Assembly (NCBI RefSeq): GCF_900111745.1
Contig: NZ_FOIJ01000024.1
Span: forward strand, 50,569-114,568
Direction of reading: 5' to 3'
DNA: 64,000 nt
DNA from: Stigmatella erecta
GTDB taxonomy: Bacteria; Myxococcota; Myxococcia; Myxococcales; Myxococcaceae
Shown here piece by piece: positions 16,179 to 25,308 of this stretch. Numbering within the stretch: the stretch's first letter is position 1; every line of letters starts with the position of its first letter. The notes under the pieces are model-generated. The model saw nothing but the letters and a program-made list of their open reading frames with translations, was not told where the DNA came from and did no database searches. The translations under genes were made by a program, and so were the position numbers.

Positions 16179-18071
16179 TCACACGCCCGGGGCCCACTGG
16201 AGCCGGGGGCCCCCCTCCGAGCGAGCGCCCTCCACCAGGCAGACCGGGGGGACATAGAGTCCTCGCCGCTCCCGCTTCCACCAGGTGCCCGTGCGCCGCT
16301 GGGTGGCCAGGTCCGTCATCCGGTAGTCGTACAGCACCGCCCGCACGGCGCGCGGCGGCCGCTGGGGAAATGGGTTGGCCGCGAAGAGGGCCAGCACGTC
16401 CGGTGAGCCCTCCAGCAGGCGGACCAGCAGGGACATGAACCACGTGGAGGGGCTGCCCAGGGCCGCGAACCACATCTGCCAGTCCAGGCGCGGCTGGTGC
16501 GGGGCCACTTGCCGCGGCGCCTGCTCCAGCGAGGAGACCTTGTAGCGGAACGGGTACTCCGTCCACGTCTCGCCGTCCTCGGAGCCCTCGATGACGATTT
16601 CTGGCCGCTCGCGCGTCATCACGCTGAAGAGGCCGTAGGCGTTCACCGAGCGGAAGGGCCGCGCCCATCCCTGGAAGCGCTCCAGTCCCGCCAGGCGCTC
16701 CAGGACTCGCGCCGAAGGGGCCCACCGTCCCAGCAGCTCGCTTGCCCCCAGGGCCAGGACCGGCAACGCCAGCGCCCCTTTCACGAGCGAGCCGCCACGT
16801 GAGGCAGGCAGCGCGCGCCGGCGCGTCAGGCCCGGCAAGAGGCCCGAGAGCGCCGCGTCATCCAGGAGCCACACCCCCAGCACGAACGACTGGAGGTTGA
16901 AGAAGCCGTAGTTGCCCGTGGCGGCGATGCCCCCTTGCAGGAGGCTGAAGAGTCCGAAGGCGAGCTGCCGCACCCGCCGGGGGGCGAAGATGAGCAGTGG
17001 CAGCACGGTCTCCGAGGCCAGCACCGCCGCCGTGGAGAGCTTCTGGGCGCGCGCAGGCAAGTGGTGGGCATACCACCCGCCCCGCGTGGGCAGGGGCGAC
17101 GTCTCGTAGTGGTACTGGCACGCGGTCAGGTCGCGCCAGCTCTCATCCCCGGACTGGAGCTTGCTGAGCCCGGAGCCCAGGTAGAGCCGGAAGAGGAGCA
17201 CCCGGAAGAGCGCCACCTCGGCCGCCGTCACATCCCTGCGTCCCCACCCGGGCCTGAGGCCCATGGGCGCCGTCAGCACGCCCAGCAGTCCCATCTCCAG
17301 CAGCAGGGCATCCCACTGGAAGGAGAGGAAGTCCCGCCCGGCCGATACATAGGAGAGGTACAGCCCCCAGAGCAGGGCCGCGGAGAGCTGCGGCGCCACG
17401 TTGAGGATCAGCGCCACCGACAGCGCCTGGCCCACGCGGCAGCCGCGCACCAGCGCCGCATCGGACGCCCCCCGCCAGAACACGGACGGCACCTGGAGAA
17501 AGCGCCGGTTTCCCAGGTGCTGGAGGCGCTCCGAGCCGAACGTCTCCTGCAGCGGGCGGACGCCCCGCGCGCCGTACAGGCCGAGCACCTGCCGCCCCAG
17601 GGAGGTGAAGGCGATGAGGAAGGTTCCCCCCAGCAACCGCAGGAACAGCCACCGGACGCCCCGGTGCGAGGCGGGCCCCACATAGCGCCGTCCCACGAGG
17701 AGGTGGTCCACCTTCGCCGCCAGGACGCGGTGCTTCGCGACGGCCCGGTACACGCCCTCGGCCACCCCTCGCACCCCGGGGAGCAGCCCCAGCCTCGCCA
17801 GCCACCGCGTTCCCGGACGGGCCGACCGAAGGAGCATGCGAAAGACGGCCTGGGCCCCGTGAGACATCCGCCCCGAGGGCTCGATGAGCTGCATCGCGCG
17901 CCGGGCATCGGCCCGCCGGATGCCCAGGAGCCAGAGCCGCAGCGGCTTCATGGGAAGGAAGCGCACCCGCCCCTGGGTCTGCGCGCCCCAGCGCGCAATC
18001 CACCGCTTACAGAAGCCGCACTGCCCGTCGTAGAGCACGAGCGGACGCGCCACCGTCACAGCCGAGAGCAT
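16179..18071 (-). CDS. DCC thiol-disulfide oxidoreductase/lipase maturation factor fusion
   Basis: 630 residues from ATG 18071 with GGAAGGAC upstream. Residues ~8-125 are a DCC (DUF393) domain with the motif YDGQCGFCKRW. The rest is a lipase maturation factor-like domain with about eight hydrophobic segments (for example LIAFTSLGRQVLGL, LSVALILNVAPQLSAALL, WALYLSYV-type stretches) and the hallmark LGSGLSKLQSGDESWRDLTAC, followed by QYHYETSPLP. LMF1 proteins are ER membrane chaperones for lipases in animals. Bacterial homologues likely assist folding of exported proteins, and the redox-motif domain makes a thiol-related role plausible. Both domains sit in one frame with no break. Confidence 0.85.
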   Translation of the reverse strand: MLSAVTVARPLVLYDGQCGFCKRWIARWGAQTQGRVRFLPMKPLRLWLLGIRRADARRAMQLIEPSGRMSHGAQAVFRMLLRSARPGTRWLARLGLLPGVRGVAEGVYRAVAKHRVLAAKVDHLLVGRRYVGPASHRGVRWLFLRLLGGTFLIAFTSLGRQVLGLYGARGVRPLQETFGSERLQHLGNRRFLQVPSVFWRGASDAALVRGCRVGQALSVALILNVAPQLSAALLWGLYLSYVSAGRDFLSFQWDALLLEMGLLGVLTAPMGLRPGWGRRDVTAAEVALFRVLLFRLYLGSGLSKLQSGDESWRDLTACQYHYETSPLPTRGGWYAHHLPARAQKLSTAAVLASETVLPLLIFAPRRVRQLAFGLFSLLQGGIAATGNYGFFNLQSFVLGVWLLDDAALSGLLPGLTRRRALPASRGGSLVKGALALPVLALGASELLGRWAPSARVLERLAGLERFQGWARPFRSVNAYGLFSVMTRERPEIVIEGSEDGETWTEYPFRYKVSSLEQAPRQVAPHQPRLDWQMWFAALGSPSTWFMSLLVRLLEGSPDVLALFAANPFPQRPPRAVRAVLYDYRMTDLATQRRTGTWWKRERRGLYVPPVCLVEGARSEGGPRLQWAPGV

Positions 18072-18212
18072 GTCCTTCCTCCCCTGTCCTCGGAGGAAGA
18101 TGGAAGCGCCGCCTCTGGATGGCTGACGTGAGCGCTCGCCCGCTGAGCTGGAGGGCAAGCGGCCAGGCGGGAGGATCCGCTTCGCCCCCTTCGAATGCAT
18201 AGCTTGGGGGCC

Positions 18213-18863
18213 ATGAGTGAGCCCAAGGCCAAAGCGCGCAGTCTGCAAGAGGTGGTTCCCGGTGTGTACCACTGGTACGTCCAGGACGACCGCATCGGCG
18301 CGCGCAGCGAGGCCTACGCCGTGGTGGACCGCGATGGGGCCGTCGTCCTCATCGACCCGCTGCCCATCGATGAGAGCCTGCTGCTCCCGCTCGGCAGCAT
18401 CACGGCCATCGTGCTCACCGCGGGCAACCACCAACGCTCCGCCTGGCGGTTCCGCAAGCGCTTCAATGTCCCGGTGTGGGCGCCCCGGGACGCCCATGGG
18501 CTCGAAGAGGAAGCCGACACCGTCTATGGCAACGGCGACACGCTCCCCGGCGGGCTGAATGCCTTCCACACGCCGGGCCCCGCGCACGTGATGTACACCC
18601 TGTGGATGCAGCAGAGCCCCCGGGGGGTCGTCTTCCTCTCGGACCTGCTCACCCACCCGGACGACGGCCCTCCGGCGTTCGTTCCGAGCGAGTACCAGGA
18701 CGAGCCCGTCCGGACCCGGATGAGCATCCAGCGCGTCATCGACCACCTGCCCGTGGACGCCCTGTGCTTTGCCCACGGCGAGCCCATTGTCCGGGACGGC
18801 GAGCAGGTCCTGCGAAAGGCCCTGGAGCAGGACTCGGAAGGCGCCTCGGCCCCCGCGCCGTGA
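18213..18863 (+). CDS. Metallo-beta-lactamase-fold protein with degenerate metal site
   Basis: 216 residues from ATG 18213 (GGGGG upstream). It has the MBL layout: an N-terminal EVVPGVYHWYVQ strand, then VLIDPLP, then the position of the HxHxDH motif replaced by LTAGNHQRSAW, FHTPGPAHVMYTL, FLSDLL and CFAHGEP. Loss of most of the first zinc-ligand motif (only one His) suggests a mononuclear or catalytically altered member. Divergent from the DCC-LMF gene and 3 bp from the convergent next gene. Substrate unknown. Confidence 0.8.
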   Translation: MSEPKAKARSLQEVVPGVYHWYVQDDRIGARSEAYAVVDRDGAVVLIDPLPIDESLLLPLGSITAIVLTAGNHQRSAWRFRKRFNVPVWAPRDAHGLEEEADTVYGNGDTLPGGLNAFHTPGPAHVMYTLWMQQSPRGVVFLSDLLTHPDDGPPAFVPSEYQDEPVRTRMSIQRVIDHLPVDALCFAHGEPIVRDGEQVLRKALEQDSEGASAPAP

Positions 18864-18866
18864 GCC

Positions 18867-19673
18867 TCAGGCGCCCCCGGCCCCCGCGGGCAGAGGGCCC
18901 TCGTGCACCAGAATGTCCCCTCCGTCCAGTCCGGGAGGGATGAGGTACAGCGGCTCGCCCGCCTCCGCGCGCCGCAAGAGCGCACCCAGGGCCGGTGAGT
19001 CCGTCGCGGACACCCGCAGGGTGGGCTGAAACACGAGCCGCCGCTCCATCGCCGCCACCTCGCGCGCCTCGTCCGTCAGGTCCATCTCGTACAGGAAGCT
19101 GCGCTCCACGTAGTCGTGCACGCCCGGCACATGGCCCACCAGCCGCATGGGTCCCAGGCGCGTGTGGACCCGGAGGCTCAGGTTGTTCCACTGGGCAATG
19201 CCCCGCATCCGCCGCGCGCCCAGCATCTTGAGCGTCAGCGCCTTCACCCACGCGCCGGCCTGCACCCCCGGCAGGAAGCTCAGCAAGGACACCCCGATGA
19301 AGTGCCCCCGGTGCACCGTGGGCGCCGCGTAGTAGGCCGCCGCGATGACCCGCTCCTCGTCCGGCAGGCTCAGCCGCTGGCGCGAGGGCTCACTGAGCAT
19401 CCGCGCCGGGCAGCGCAGCAGGCCAATGGCCCCGGGCTGGAGATACAGGTCCGACAGCACCCAGTTGGGCAGCCCCAGCTTGCCGAACGCGAGCTGGTTC
19501 AGCTCCAGGTACTGCCGCGACAGCGAGTTGTGCTCCTCGGCGGGCAGGAACTCCACGGGCACCCCCGCCGGGCACAGGTTCAGCTCCGTCGCGTTCTGCG
19601 CCGCGCCCAACGCCGCGAGCGAGAGCGCCGGATGGTGCGCGAAGAACCGCTTGGCCAGTGCGTGCATGTCCAT
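18867..19673 (-). CDS. Conserved hypothetical protein
   Basis: 268 residues, ATG start. No signal peptide and no transmembrane segment of convincing length. Features seen: an N-terminal helix (ALAKRFFAHHPALSLAALG), a His/Arg-containing stretch (PTVHRGHFIGVSLLSF), and HVPGVHDYVERSFLYEMDL. No family recognised. Convergent with the MBL-fold gene and divergent from the amylase gene. Base composition is like its neighbours. Confidence 0.65.
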   Translation of the reverse strand: MDMHALAKRFFAHHPALSLAALGAAQNATELNLCPAGVPVEFLPAEEHNSLSRQYLELNQLAFGKLGLPNWVLSDLYLQPGAIGLLRCPARMLSEPSRQRLSLPDEERVIAAAYYAAPTVHRGHFIGVSLLSFLPGVQAGAWVKALTLKMLGARRMRGIAQWNNLSLRVHTRLGPMRLVGHVPGVHDYVERSFLYEMDLTDEAREVAAMERRLVFQPTLRVSATDSPALGALLRRAEAGEPLYLIPPGLDGGDILVHEGPLPAGAGGA

Positions 19674-19854
19674 TCACCTTCGGCCGGGCCTCATCCGGCA
19701 GCCCGAATGGCGTGCTGCGTAACACAGCTGGCGCCATCGCGAGGCACGCCATGAACTCCAGGATGGCACCGTTGCGAAACAACCGGGGTACAACGGCCGA
19801 GAACCCTCCTCGCGGGCGGTCGCTCCTGACGCGCCCCGGCAAGGAACCCTCTCT

Positions 19855-22800
19855 ATGCACCGATTGAAGCAGTGGGCGCTGCTCGCCCTGGCCGCAGTCT
19901 GTCTCCAGGCTGCCCCGGCCTGGGGCCAGCCCGCGGCGGCGCACGTGTACCACAACCACATGCCCAACTTCTGGCCGTACTACGACGTCGCCCAGTACGC
20001 CGCGACGCCCGTGGGCGGGCCCATCCGCTACGCGTACGACGCTCAGGTCATCAACCTGAAGAAGAGCCCTCCGCCCCACTACACCTATTACCTGCCGTCG
20101 GGCGCGCCGATGCCGCACGACGACCTGGTTACCTATTACTCCCACAACGCCAAGACGGGCGCGTACCTGTACTGGCCCTTCGCCGTCGCGCAGGACATGC
20201 GGACGAACGCGCCCACAGGCCAGGTCCACGTCACCATGTCCGGCGCCGTGGTGAACAACGTGCAGGATCTCACCACGCTCAAGAACGTACCGGGTTACGA
20301 CAACACGGCCTGGGGCTCGCCCTGGCGCGACAAGTACAACAGCCTGCGCACGCCCGCGGGTAACCGGACGCTGGACCTCATCCACTTCACCGGCCACCAC
20401 TCCATGGGGCCGCTGGTGGGCCCGGAGTACTTCCTCAAGGACCTCATCTACCAGAGCACCACCCTGGCGCAGCCCTACTTCCTGGGCGGCGACTTCCAGT
20501 CCTCCAAGGGCTTCTTCCCCACGGAGCTCGGCTTCTCCGAGCGCCTCATCCCCACGCTGGCCAAGCTGGGCATCCAGTGGTCCGTCATCGGCGACAACCA
20601 CTTCTCGCGCACGCTCCGGGACTACCCCTTCCTCAACGAGCCCGGCTCGGACACGCTCGTCTCGCCGCCCAACCGCGCGGACTTCCAGAACACCAGCAAC
20701 GTGGGCAGCTGGGTGAGCCTGCAGATGGCGCACGAGCAGCAGACCATCCGCAACAAGTACCCGTTCGCCTCCACGCCGCACTGGGTGCGCTACGTGGACC
20801 CCGCCACCGGCGCCGAGTCGCGCGTGGTGGGCATCCCCGTCAACCAGAACGGCTCCTGGCTGGAGGGCTGGGAGGGCGAGGCCACCGTGGACGTGGTGGG
20901 CCTCAAGGGCTTCGAGGGGCTCGTCTCCCAGCGGCAGTTCTTCGTCATCGCCCATGATGGCGACAACTCGGGCGGCCGGGCCGGCTCGGACAGCACCTGG
21001 TACAATGGCCGCAGCGTCACCTGCACCGCGGGCGTGCAGTGCATGGGCATCAGCGAGTACCTGAATGCCCACCTGCCCGTCTCCACCGACGTGGTCCACG
21101 TGCAGGACGGCTCCTGGGTGGACACGCGCGACTCCTCCAGCGATCCGCAGTGGCACCACTGGAAGCTGCCGCTGGGCATCTGGAAGGGGCAGTTCCCCGC
21201 CTTCAACGCCGCCACCGGCCTGAACCTGGCGCCCAAGACGAACCTCAGCGGCGTGCAGGAGGGGATGACCGTGTCGCTGGAGCACGGCTGGCACTACCTG
21301 GAGCGCAACTTCGCCCTGCTCCAGGCCGCGCTCAACTACGCGAAGACCGCCGAGCAGATCTGGCTCGATGCGCACCCCAACCACTGGAAGCCCACCACCG
21401 CGCTGGACAGCCAGGTGACGCACGCGGGCAACCAGCTCAACCCGTGGATGCTCTCCTACCCCGTGAAGGGCGATGCGGCCAACGACTGGGCCGGGGGCGC
21501 CAACCCCGCCGAGCTGTCCTGGTACTTCCTCTTGCCCGCCATGGACTCGGGCTTCGGCTACTACGACGAGAACCAGGACGACAACGTCAAGCCCACGCTG
21601 TCCTTCAACCAGTCGCTCTACTTCTCCAAGCCCTATGTGCAGGACCGGCTCGCCCAGGACCGCACCGGCCCGTCCGTGTGGTGGCCGCAGCGCTGGCCCT
21701 ACAACCCCGGCAGCGCCAACACGGACAAGTCCGAGGGCTGGACGCTCCACCACTTCAACAACACCTTCGCCGTGTACACGTACGCCTATGACGTGAGCGG
21801 CCTGTCCAACATCAAGGTCCGCATCCGCACCCACGCGGCCAAGCTCATCGACGCCTCGGACAACACCCACAAGGTGTACGAGCCGGCGGCGCTCAAGGCC
21901 GCGGGCGTGCCCAACATCGACACCAGCCGCGTGAGCGCGTGGGTGGACTACCCGATGACCCGGCGCGACCTGAAGCCCGTCATGAACGGCGTCGCGTGGC
22001 AGCCGGCCTACCTGCCCGTCATGGCCAAGGTGCCCGCGCAGGAGATCGGCGACCTCTACTACACGTACCTCGGCAACTACCGCGACCAGCTGCTCGACTA
22101 CTACATCGAGGCCACCGACAGCCGCGGCAACGTCACCCGCAGCGAGATTCAATCCGTCTACGTGGGCGCCGGCCGGTACAACCTGGTGGGTGGCAAGTAC
22201 CTGGAGGACGCCAACGGCTCCATCCCCGGCACCCACCCGTTCCTCGTGGTGGACACCACCGCGCCCTCCACCCCCACGGGGCTCTCGGCCACGCGCACGG
22301 ACCGCTCCGTGAAGCTCTCCTGGAGCGCCTCCACTGACAACGTGGCCGTGACGGACTACGCCGTCTTCCGCAACGGCACCCAGGTGGGCACCAGCGCCAC
22401 GCCGGGCTACACCGACATGGGCCTCACGCCCAGCACCGCCTACAGCTACACCGTGAAGGCGCGCGATGCGGCGGGCAATACCTCCACCGCCAGCGCCGCC
22501 CTGAGCGTCACCACCCAGCCGCCCGACACCACCGCGCCCTCCGCCCCCACGGGCCTGAGCGCCTCGGCGGTGACGAGTTCCTCGGTGACGCTGAGCTGGA
22601 CGGCCGCCACCGACAACTACGGCGTGGCGGGCTACTACGTGTTCCGCAACGGCACGCAGGTCGCCGCGCCCGTGGGCACCTCCTATACGGACACCTCGCT
22701 CTCGCCGAGCACCGCGTACAGCTACACCGTGAAGGCCGCGGATGCGGCGGGCAACACCTCGGCGGCCAGCAGCGCCCTGAGCGTCACCACCAGCACGGGC

Positions 22801-24207
22801 AACACCGCCACCGTCTATTACAAGAAGGGCTTCGCCACCCCGTACCTCCACTACCGCCCCGCGGGCGGCACGTGGACCGCTTCGCCGGGCATGGCCATGC
22901 CGGACGCGGAGGTGACGGGCTATGCGAAGTCCACCGTCAACCTGGGCTCCGCCACCCAGCTCGAGGCCGTCTTCAACAACGGCAGCGGCACCTGGGACAG
23001 CAACAACGGCAACAACTACTTCTTCCCCACGGGCACCTCCACCTTCAACGCGGGCGTCATCACCGCTGGGGCTCCCGTGGTGGATGCGACGTCGCCGTCC
23101 GCCCCGTCCAACCTCACCTCCCCCTCCAAGACGGCCTCCTCCATCACCCTCGCGTGGGCGGCCTCCACGGACAACGTGGGCGTGACGGGCTACCTCGTCT
23201 TCCGGGGCGCCACGCAGGTGGGCACATCCACGGGCACCACCTATACGGACAGTGGCCTGGCGGCGAACACCGCCTACAGCTACACCGTGAAGGCGCGCGA
23301 TGCGGCGGGCAACACCTCGGCGGCCAGCAGCGCCCTGAGCGTCACCACCAGCACGGGCAACACCGTCACCCTTTATTACAAGAAGGGCTTCGCAACCCCG
23401 TACCTCCACTACCGCCCCGCGGGCGGCACGTGGACCGCTTCGCCGGGCGTGGCCATGCCCGACGCGGAGGTGGCGGGCTACGCGAAGTCCACCGTCAACC
23501 TGGGCTCCGCCACCCAGCTCGAGGCCGTCTTCAACAACGGCAGCGGCACCTGGGACAACAACGGAGGGTTGAACTACTTCATCCCCGCCGGCACGCACAC
23601 GTTCAGCGCGGGCACCGTGACCGCGGGTGCGCCTTCGGGCGACGTCACAGGCCCCTCCGCCCCCACGGGCCTGGCGGCTGCGTCCAAGACGGCCACCTCC
23701 GTGTCGCTGACGTGGAACCCGGTGACCGACACCGGAGGCATCGCCGGCTACAACGTGTACCGGAACGGCGCGCTGGTGGGTGCGCCCTCCACCCCCAGCT
23801 ACACGGATACGGGGCTGAGCACCGGCGCCACGTACAGCTACACCGTGCGCGCCCGGGACACGGCCAGCAACCTCTCGGCGGCCAGCGCCGCCCTGAGCGT
23901 GACGACGAGCAGCACCGGGGCCACCGTCACCTTCACCGTGACGGCGAGCACCGTGGTGGGACAGAACGTGTACGTGCTGGGCAACGTCGCCGCGCTCGGC
24001 GCCTGGAGCCCCGCAGCCGCCGTCGCCCTGTCCCCGGCCAACTACCCTGCCTGGAGCGGGGCGGTGGGCCTGCCGGGCTCGACGGCCATCGAGTACAAGT
24101 ACATCAAGAAGGACGGCAACGGGAACGTCACGTGGGAGAGCGGCTCCAACCGCCTCTTCACCACTCCTGCCTCCGGCTCCACGACACGCACCGACACCTG
24201 GAAGTAA
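19855..24207 (+). CDS. Secreted GH119-like alpha-amylase with FN3, CBM25 and CBM20 modules
   Basis: 1,450 residues. Signal peptide to about residue 25. The catalytic region (~26-780) starts with YHNHMPNFWPYYD. It has a glutamate at residue 224 in FFPTELGFSE and an aspartate at 368 in IAHDGDN, the arrangement and spacing expected for the nucleophile and acid/base of GH119 (relatives of GH57). Then follow four fibronectin type III domains (~800-885, 895-980, 1080-1165, 1262-1350) interleaved with two CBM25 starch-binding domains (~981-1075, 1168-1260; YYKKGFATPYLHYRPAGG), and a C-terminal CBM20 (~1352-1450). Probable role: extracellular degradation of raw starch or glycogen. The two CBM25 cassettes are almost identical in DNA. 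Confidence 0.85.
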   Translation: MHRLKQWALLALAAVCLQAAPAWGQPAAAHVYHNHMPNFWPYYDVAQYAATPVGGPIRYAYDAQVINLKKSPPPHYTYYLPSGAPMPHDDLVTYYSHNAKTGAYLYWPFAVAQDMRTNAPTGQVHVTMSGAVVNNVQDLTTLKNVPGYDNTAWGSPWRDKYNSLRTPAGNRTLDLIHFTGHHSMGPLVGPEYFLKDLIYQSTTLAQPYFLGGDFQSSKGFFPTELGFSERLIPTLAKLGIQWSVIGDNHFSRTLRDYPFLNEPGSDTLVSPPNRADFQNTSNVGSWVSLQMAHEQQTIRNKYPFASTPHWVRYVDPATGAESRVVGIPVNQNGSWLEGWEGEATVDVVGLKGFEGLVSQRQFFVIAHDGDNSGGRAGSDSTWYNGRSVTCTAGVQCMGISEYLNAHLPVSTDVVHVQDGSWVDTRDSSSDPQWHHWKLPLGIWKGQFPAFNAATGLNLAPKTNLSGVQEGMTVSLEHGWHYLERNFALLQAALNYAKTAEQIWLDAHPNHWKPTTALDSQVTHAGNQLNPWMLSYPVKGDAANDWAGGANPAELSWYFLLPAMDSGFGYYDENQDDNVKPTLSFNQSLYFSKPYVQDRLAQDRTGPSVWWPQRWPYNPGSANTDKSEGWTLHHFNNTFAVYTYAYDVSGLSNIKVRIRTHAAKLIDASDNTHKVYEPAALKAAGVPNIDTSRVSAWVDYPMTRRDLKPVMNGVAWQPAYLPVMAKVPAQEIGDLYYTYLGNYRDQLLDYYIEATDSRGNVTRSEIQSVYVGAGRYNLVGGKYLEDANGSIPGTHPFLVVDTTAPSTPTGLSATRTDRSVKLSWSASTDNVAVTDYAVFRNGTQVGTSATPGYTDMGLTPSTAYSYTVKARDAAGNTSTASAALSVTTQPPDTTAPSAPTGLSASAVTSSSVTLSWTAATDNYGVAGYYVFRNGTQVAAPVGTSYTDTSLSPSTAYSYTVKAADAAGNTSAASSALSVTTSTGNTATVYYKKGFATPYLHYRPAGGTWTASPGMAMPDAEVTGYAKSTVNLGSATQLEAVFNNGSGTWDSNNGNNYFFPTGTSTFNAGVITAGAPVVDATSPSAPSNLTSPSKTASSITLAWAASTDNVGVTGYLVFRGATQVGTSTGTTYTDSGLAANTAYSYTVKARDAAGNTSAASSALSVTTSTGNTVTLYYKKGFATPYLHYRPAGGTWTASPGVAMPDAEVAGYAKSTVNLGSATQLEAVFNNGSGTWDNNGGLNYFIPAGTHTFSAGTVTAGAPSGDVTGPSAPTGLAAASKTATSVSLTWNPVTDTGGIAGYNVYRNGALVGAPSTPSYTDTGLSTGATYSYTVRARDTASNLSAASAALSVTTSSTGATVTFTVTASTVVGQNVYVLGNVAALGAWSPAAAVALSPANYPAWSGAVGLPGSTAIEYKYIKKDGNGNVTWESGSNRLFTTPASGSTTRTDTWK
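22741..22999 (+). repeat. Direct repeat copy 1 inside the amylase gene
   Basis: A ~259-bp segment (end of an FN3 domain plus CBM25) nearly identical to 23299-23557, offset by 558 bp. Recent in-frame duplication of an FN3-CBM25 cassette. Confidence 0.85.
23299..23557 (+). repeat. Direct repeat copy 2 inside the amylase gene
   Basis: Second copy of the FN3-CBM25 cassette repeat at 22741-22999, with a small number of substitutions. Recombination between copies would delete or add one 186-residue module without a frameshift. Confidence 0.85.
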
Positions 24208-24360
24208 GCCGTGGGCTCCGCGGACCCTCCCCAGCCATCACGGAAACTGTTGCCCGCCAGTACAGGGGCACTCGGCGACGTGCTCCGATGGGGAAGCGCT
24301 CTCCTCACCCTGGGATTACTTCTTCCTCCAACTATCGACACCACAGCGCAGGAGGTTGAC

Positions 24361-24726
24361 GTGTCCTTTGCATGGCGGAAAGAAGCACTGGGTCTCGCGG
24401 TAGTGCTGGGCATGGGCTTGCAGGCCTGTGCCTCGACTTCGGCGCAGCAAACCTCGGCCGCGTCCCGGGCCACCCCGGGCCAGAACGCCGAGGCCGAAGC
24501 CACGGGCACGGAGAGCGATGCACCCCACCTGCGACTGGCGATGGCGCGCAAGCAGTGCGAGCTGACCGCGCGCAACGTCCGGGGCTACACCCGGGCCATC
24601 GCGGGTAACGCGCGCGTGACGGGCCCGGACACCACGTGGGTCGAGCTGTATGTCGGCCGGCCCTACTCGCACACGCCGCTGGGCTGCACCTACGACGCCC
24701 AGGCCCATCAGGCCCACGTGCCCTGA
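24361..24726 (+). CDS. Small lipoprotein of unknown function
   Basis: 121 residues from GTG 24361, preceded by CAGGAGG. The frame is open upstream to 24211 but has no sensible leader there. Lipobox LGMGLQAC puts the lipid Cys near residue 22. A Ser/Thr/Ala-rich linker follows, then a small domain with two Cys (RKQCELTARNVRGYTR, PLGCTYDAQ) that could form a disulfide. No family recognised. Confidence 0.65.
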   Translation: MSFAWRKEALGLAVVLGMGLQACASTSAQQTSAASRATPGQNAEAEATGTESDAPHLRLAMARKQCELTARNVRGYTRAIAGNARVTGPDTTWVELYVGRPYSHTPLGCTYDAQAHQAHVP

Positions 24727-24757
24727 GCGGTTTCCCCGGGTTCCTGGCGCTCTCCTT

Positions 24758-25291
24758 TCAGGGCCGGTTCCCTGGAGGGAACGCCAGACCTCGGGGCAAG
24801 GCGCCCTCGAATTCGAGGAGCCATTTCTTGGTGGGAAGGCCCCCCGCGAAGCCCGTGAGCGCGCCGTTGGCGCCAATCACGCGATGGCACGGCACGATGA
24901 TGGGGATGGGATTCCGTCCGTTCGCCAGCCCCACCGCCCGGGCCGCCGCGGGCCGGCCGATCCGCTTCGCCAGCTGGGCGTAGCTCACCGTCTCGCCAAA
25001 GGGCAGCAGGCTCAGGGCACGCCACACCTCGTGCTGGAACGCCGTGCCCTGGGCCGCCAGCGTGACGCCCTCGAACGTCTGGCGCCGGCCGGTGAAGTAC
25101 GCGTCGAGCGCCGTGCAGGCACGGTCCAGGTGCGTGCGTGCGCTCCCGGAGCCGCCGCCTTCCGGAAGCTCCCGGGGGTCCTCGGCGAACAGCACCGTGC
25201 ACAGGCCCTCGCCGCTCGCCGCGAGCCGCAGCGCGCCAATGGGGGTTTGAAGGCGCGCCGTCGCCAGCGCCTCGGTCTTGAGCTGTTTCAT
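24758..25291 (-). CDS. ogt: Methylated-DNA--protein-cysteine S-methyltransferase
   Basis: 177 residues from ATG 25291. Contains the invariant active-site motif IIVPCHRVI and the upstream helix-turn-helix/arginine finger region GRPAAARAVGLANGRNPI, followed by GFAGGLPTKKWLLEFEG. Removes methyl groups from O6-methylguanine or O4-methylthymine by irreversible transfer to Cys. Ogt/Ada-C size. It starts 18 bp after the AlkA-type gene stop, so the two form an alkylation-repair operon. Confidence 0.95.
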   Translation of the reverse strand: MKQLKTEALATARLQTPIGALRLAASGEGLCTVLFAEDPRELPEGGGSGSARTHLDRACTALDAYFTGRRQTFEGVTLAAQGTAFQHEVWRALSLLPFGETVSYAQLAKRIGRPAAARAVGLANGRNPIPIIVPCHRVIGANGALTGFAGGLPTKKWLLEFEGALPRGLAFPPGNRP

Positions 25292-25308
25292 CGATGAAGC
25301 CTCCGGAC

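Noticed and set aside
19390..23598. A 1,402-residue reverse open frame
   Set aside because: Antisense shadow of the amylase gene: Val/His/Gly-rich, no domains, arises from high third-position G+C.
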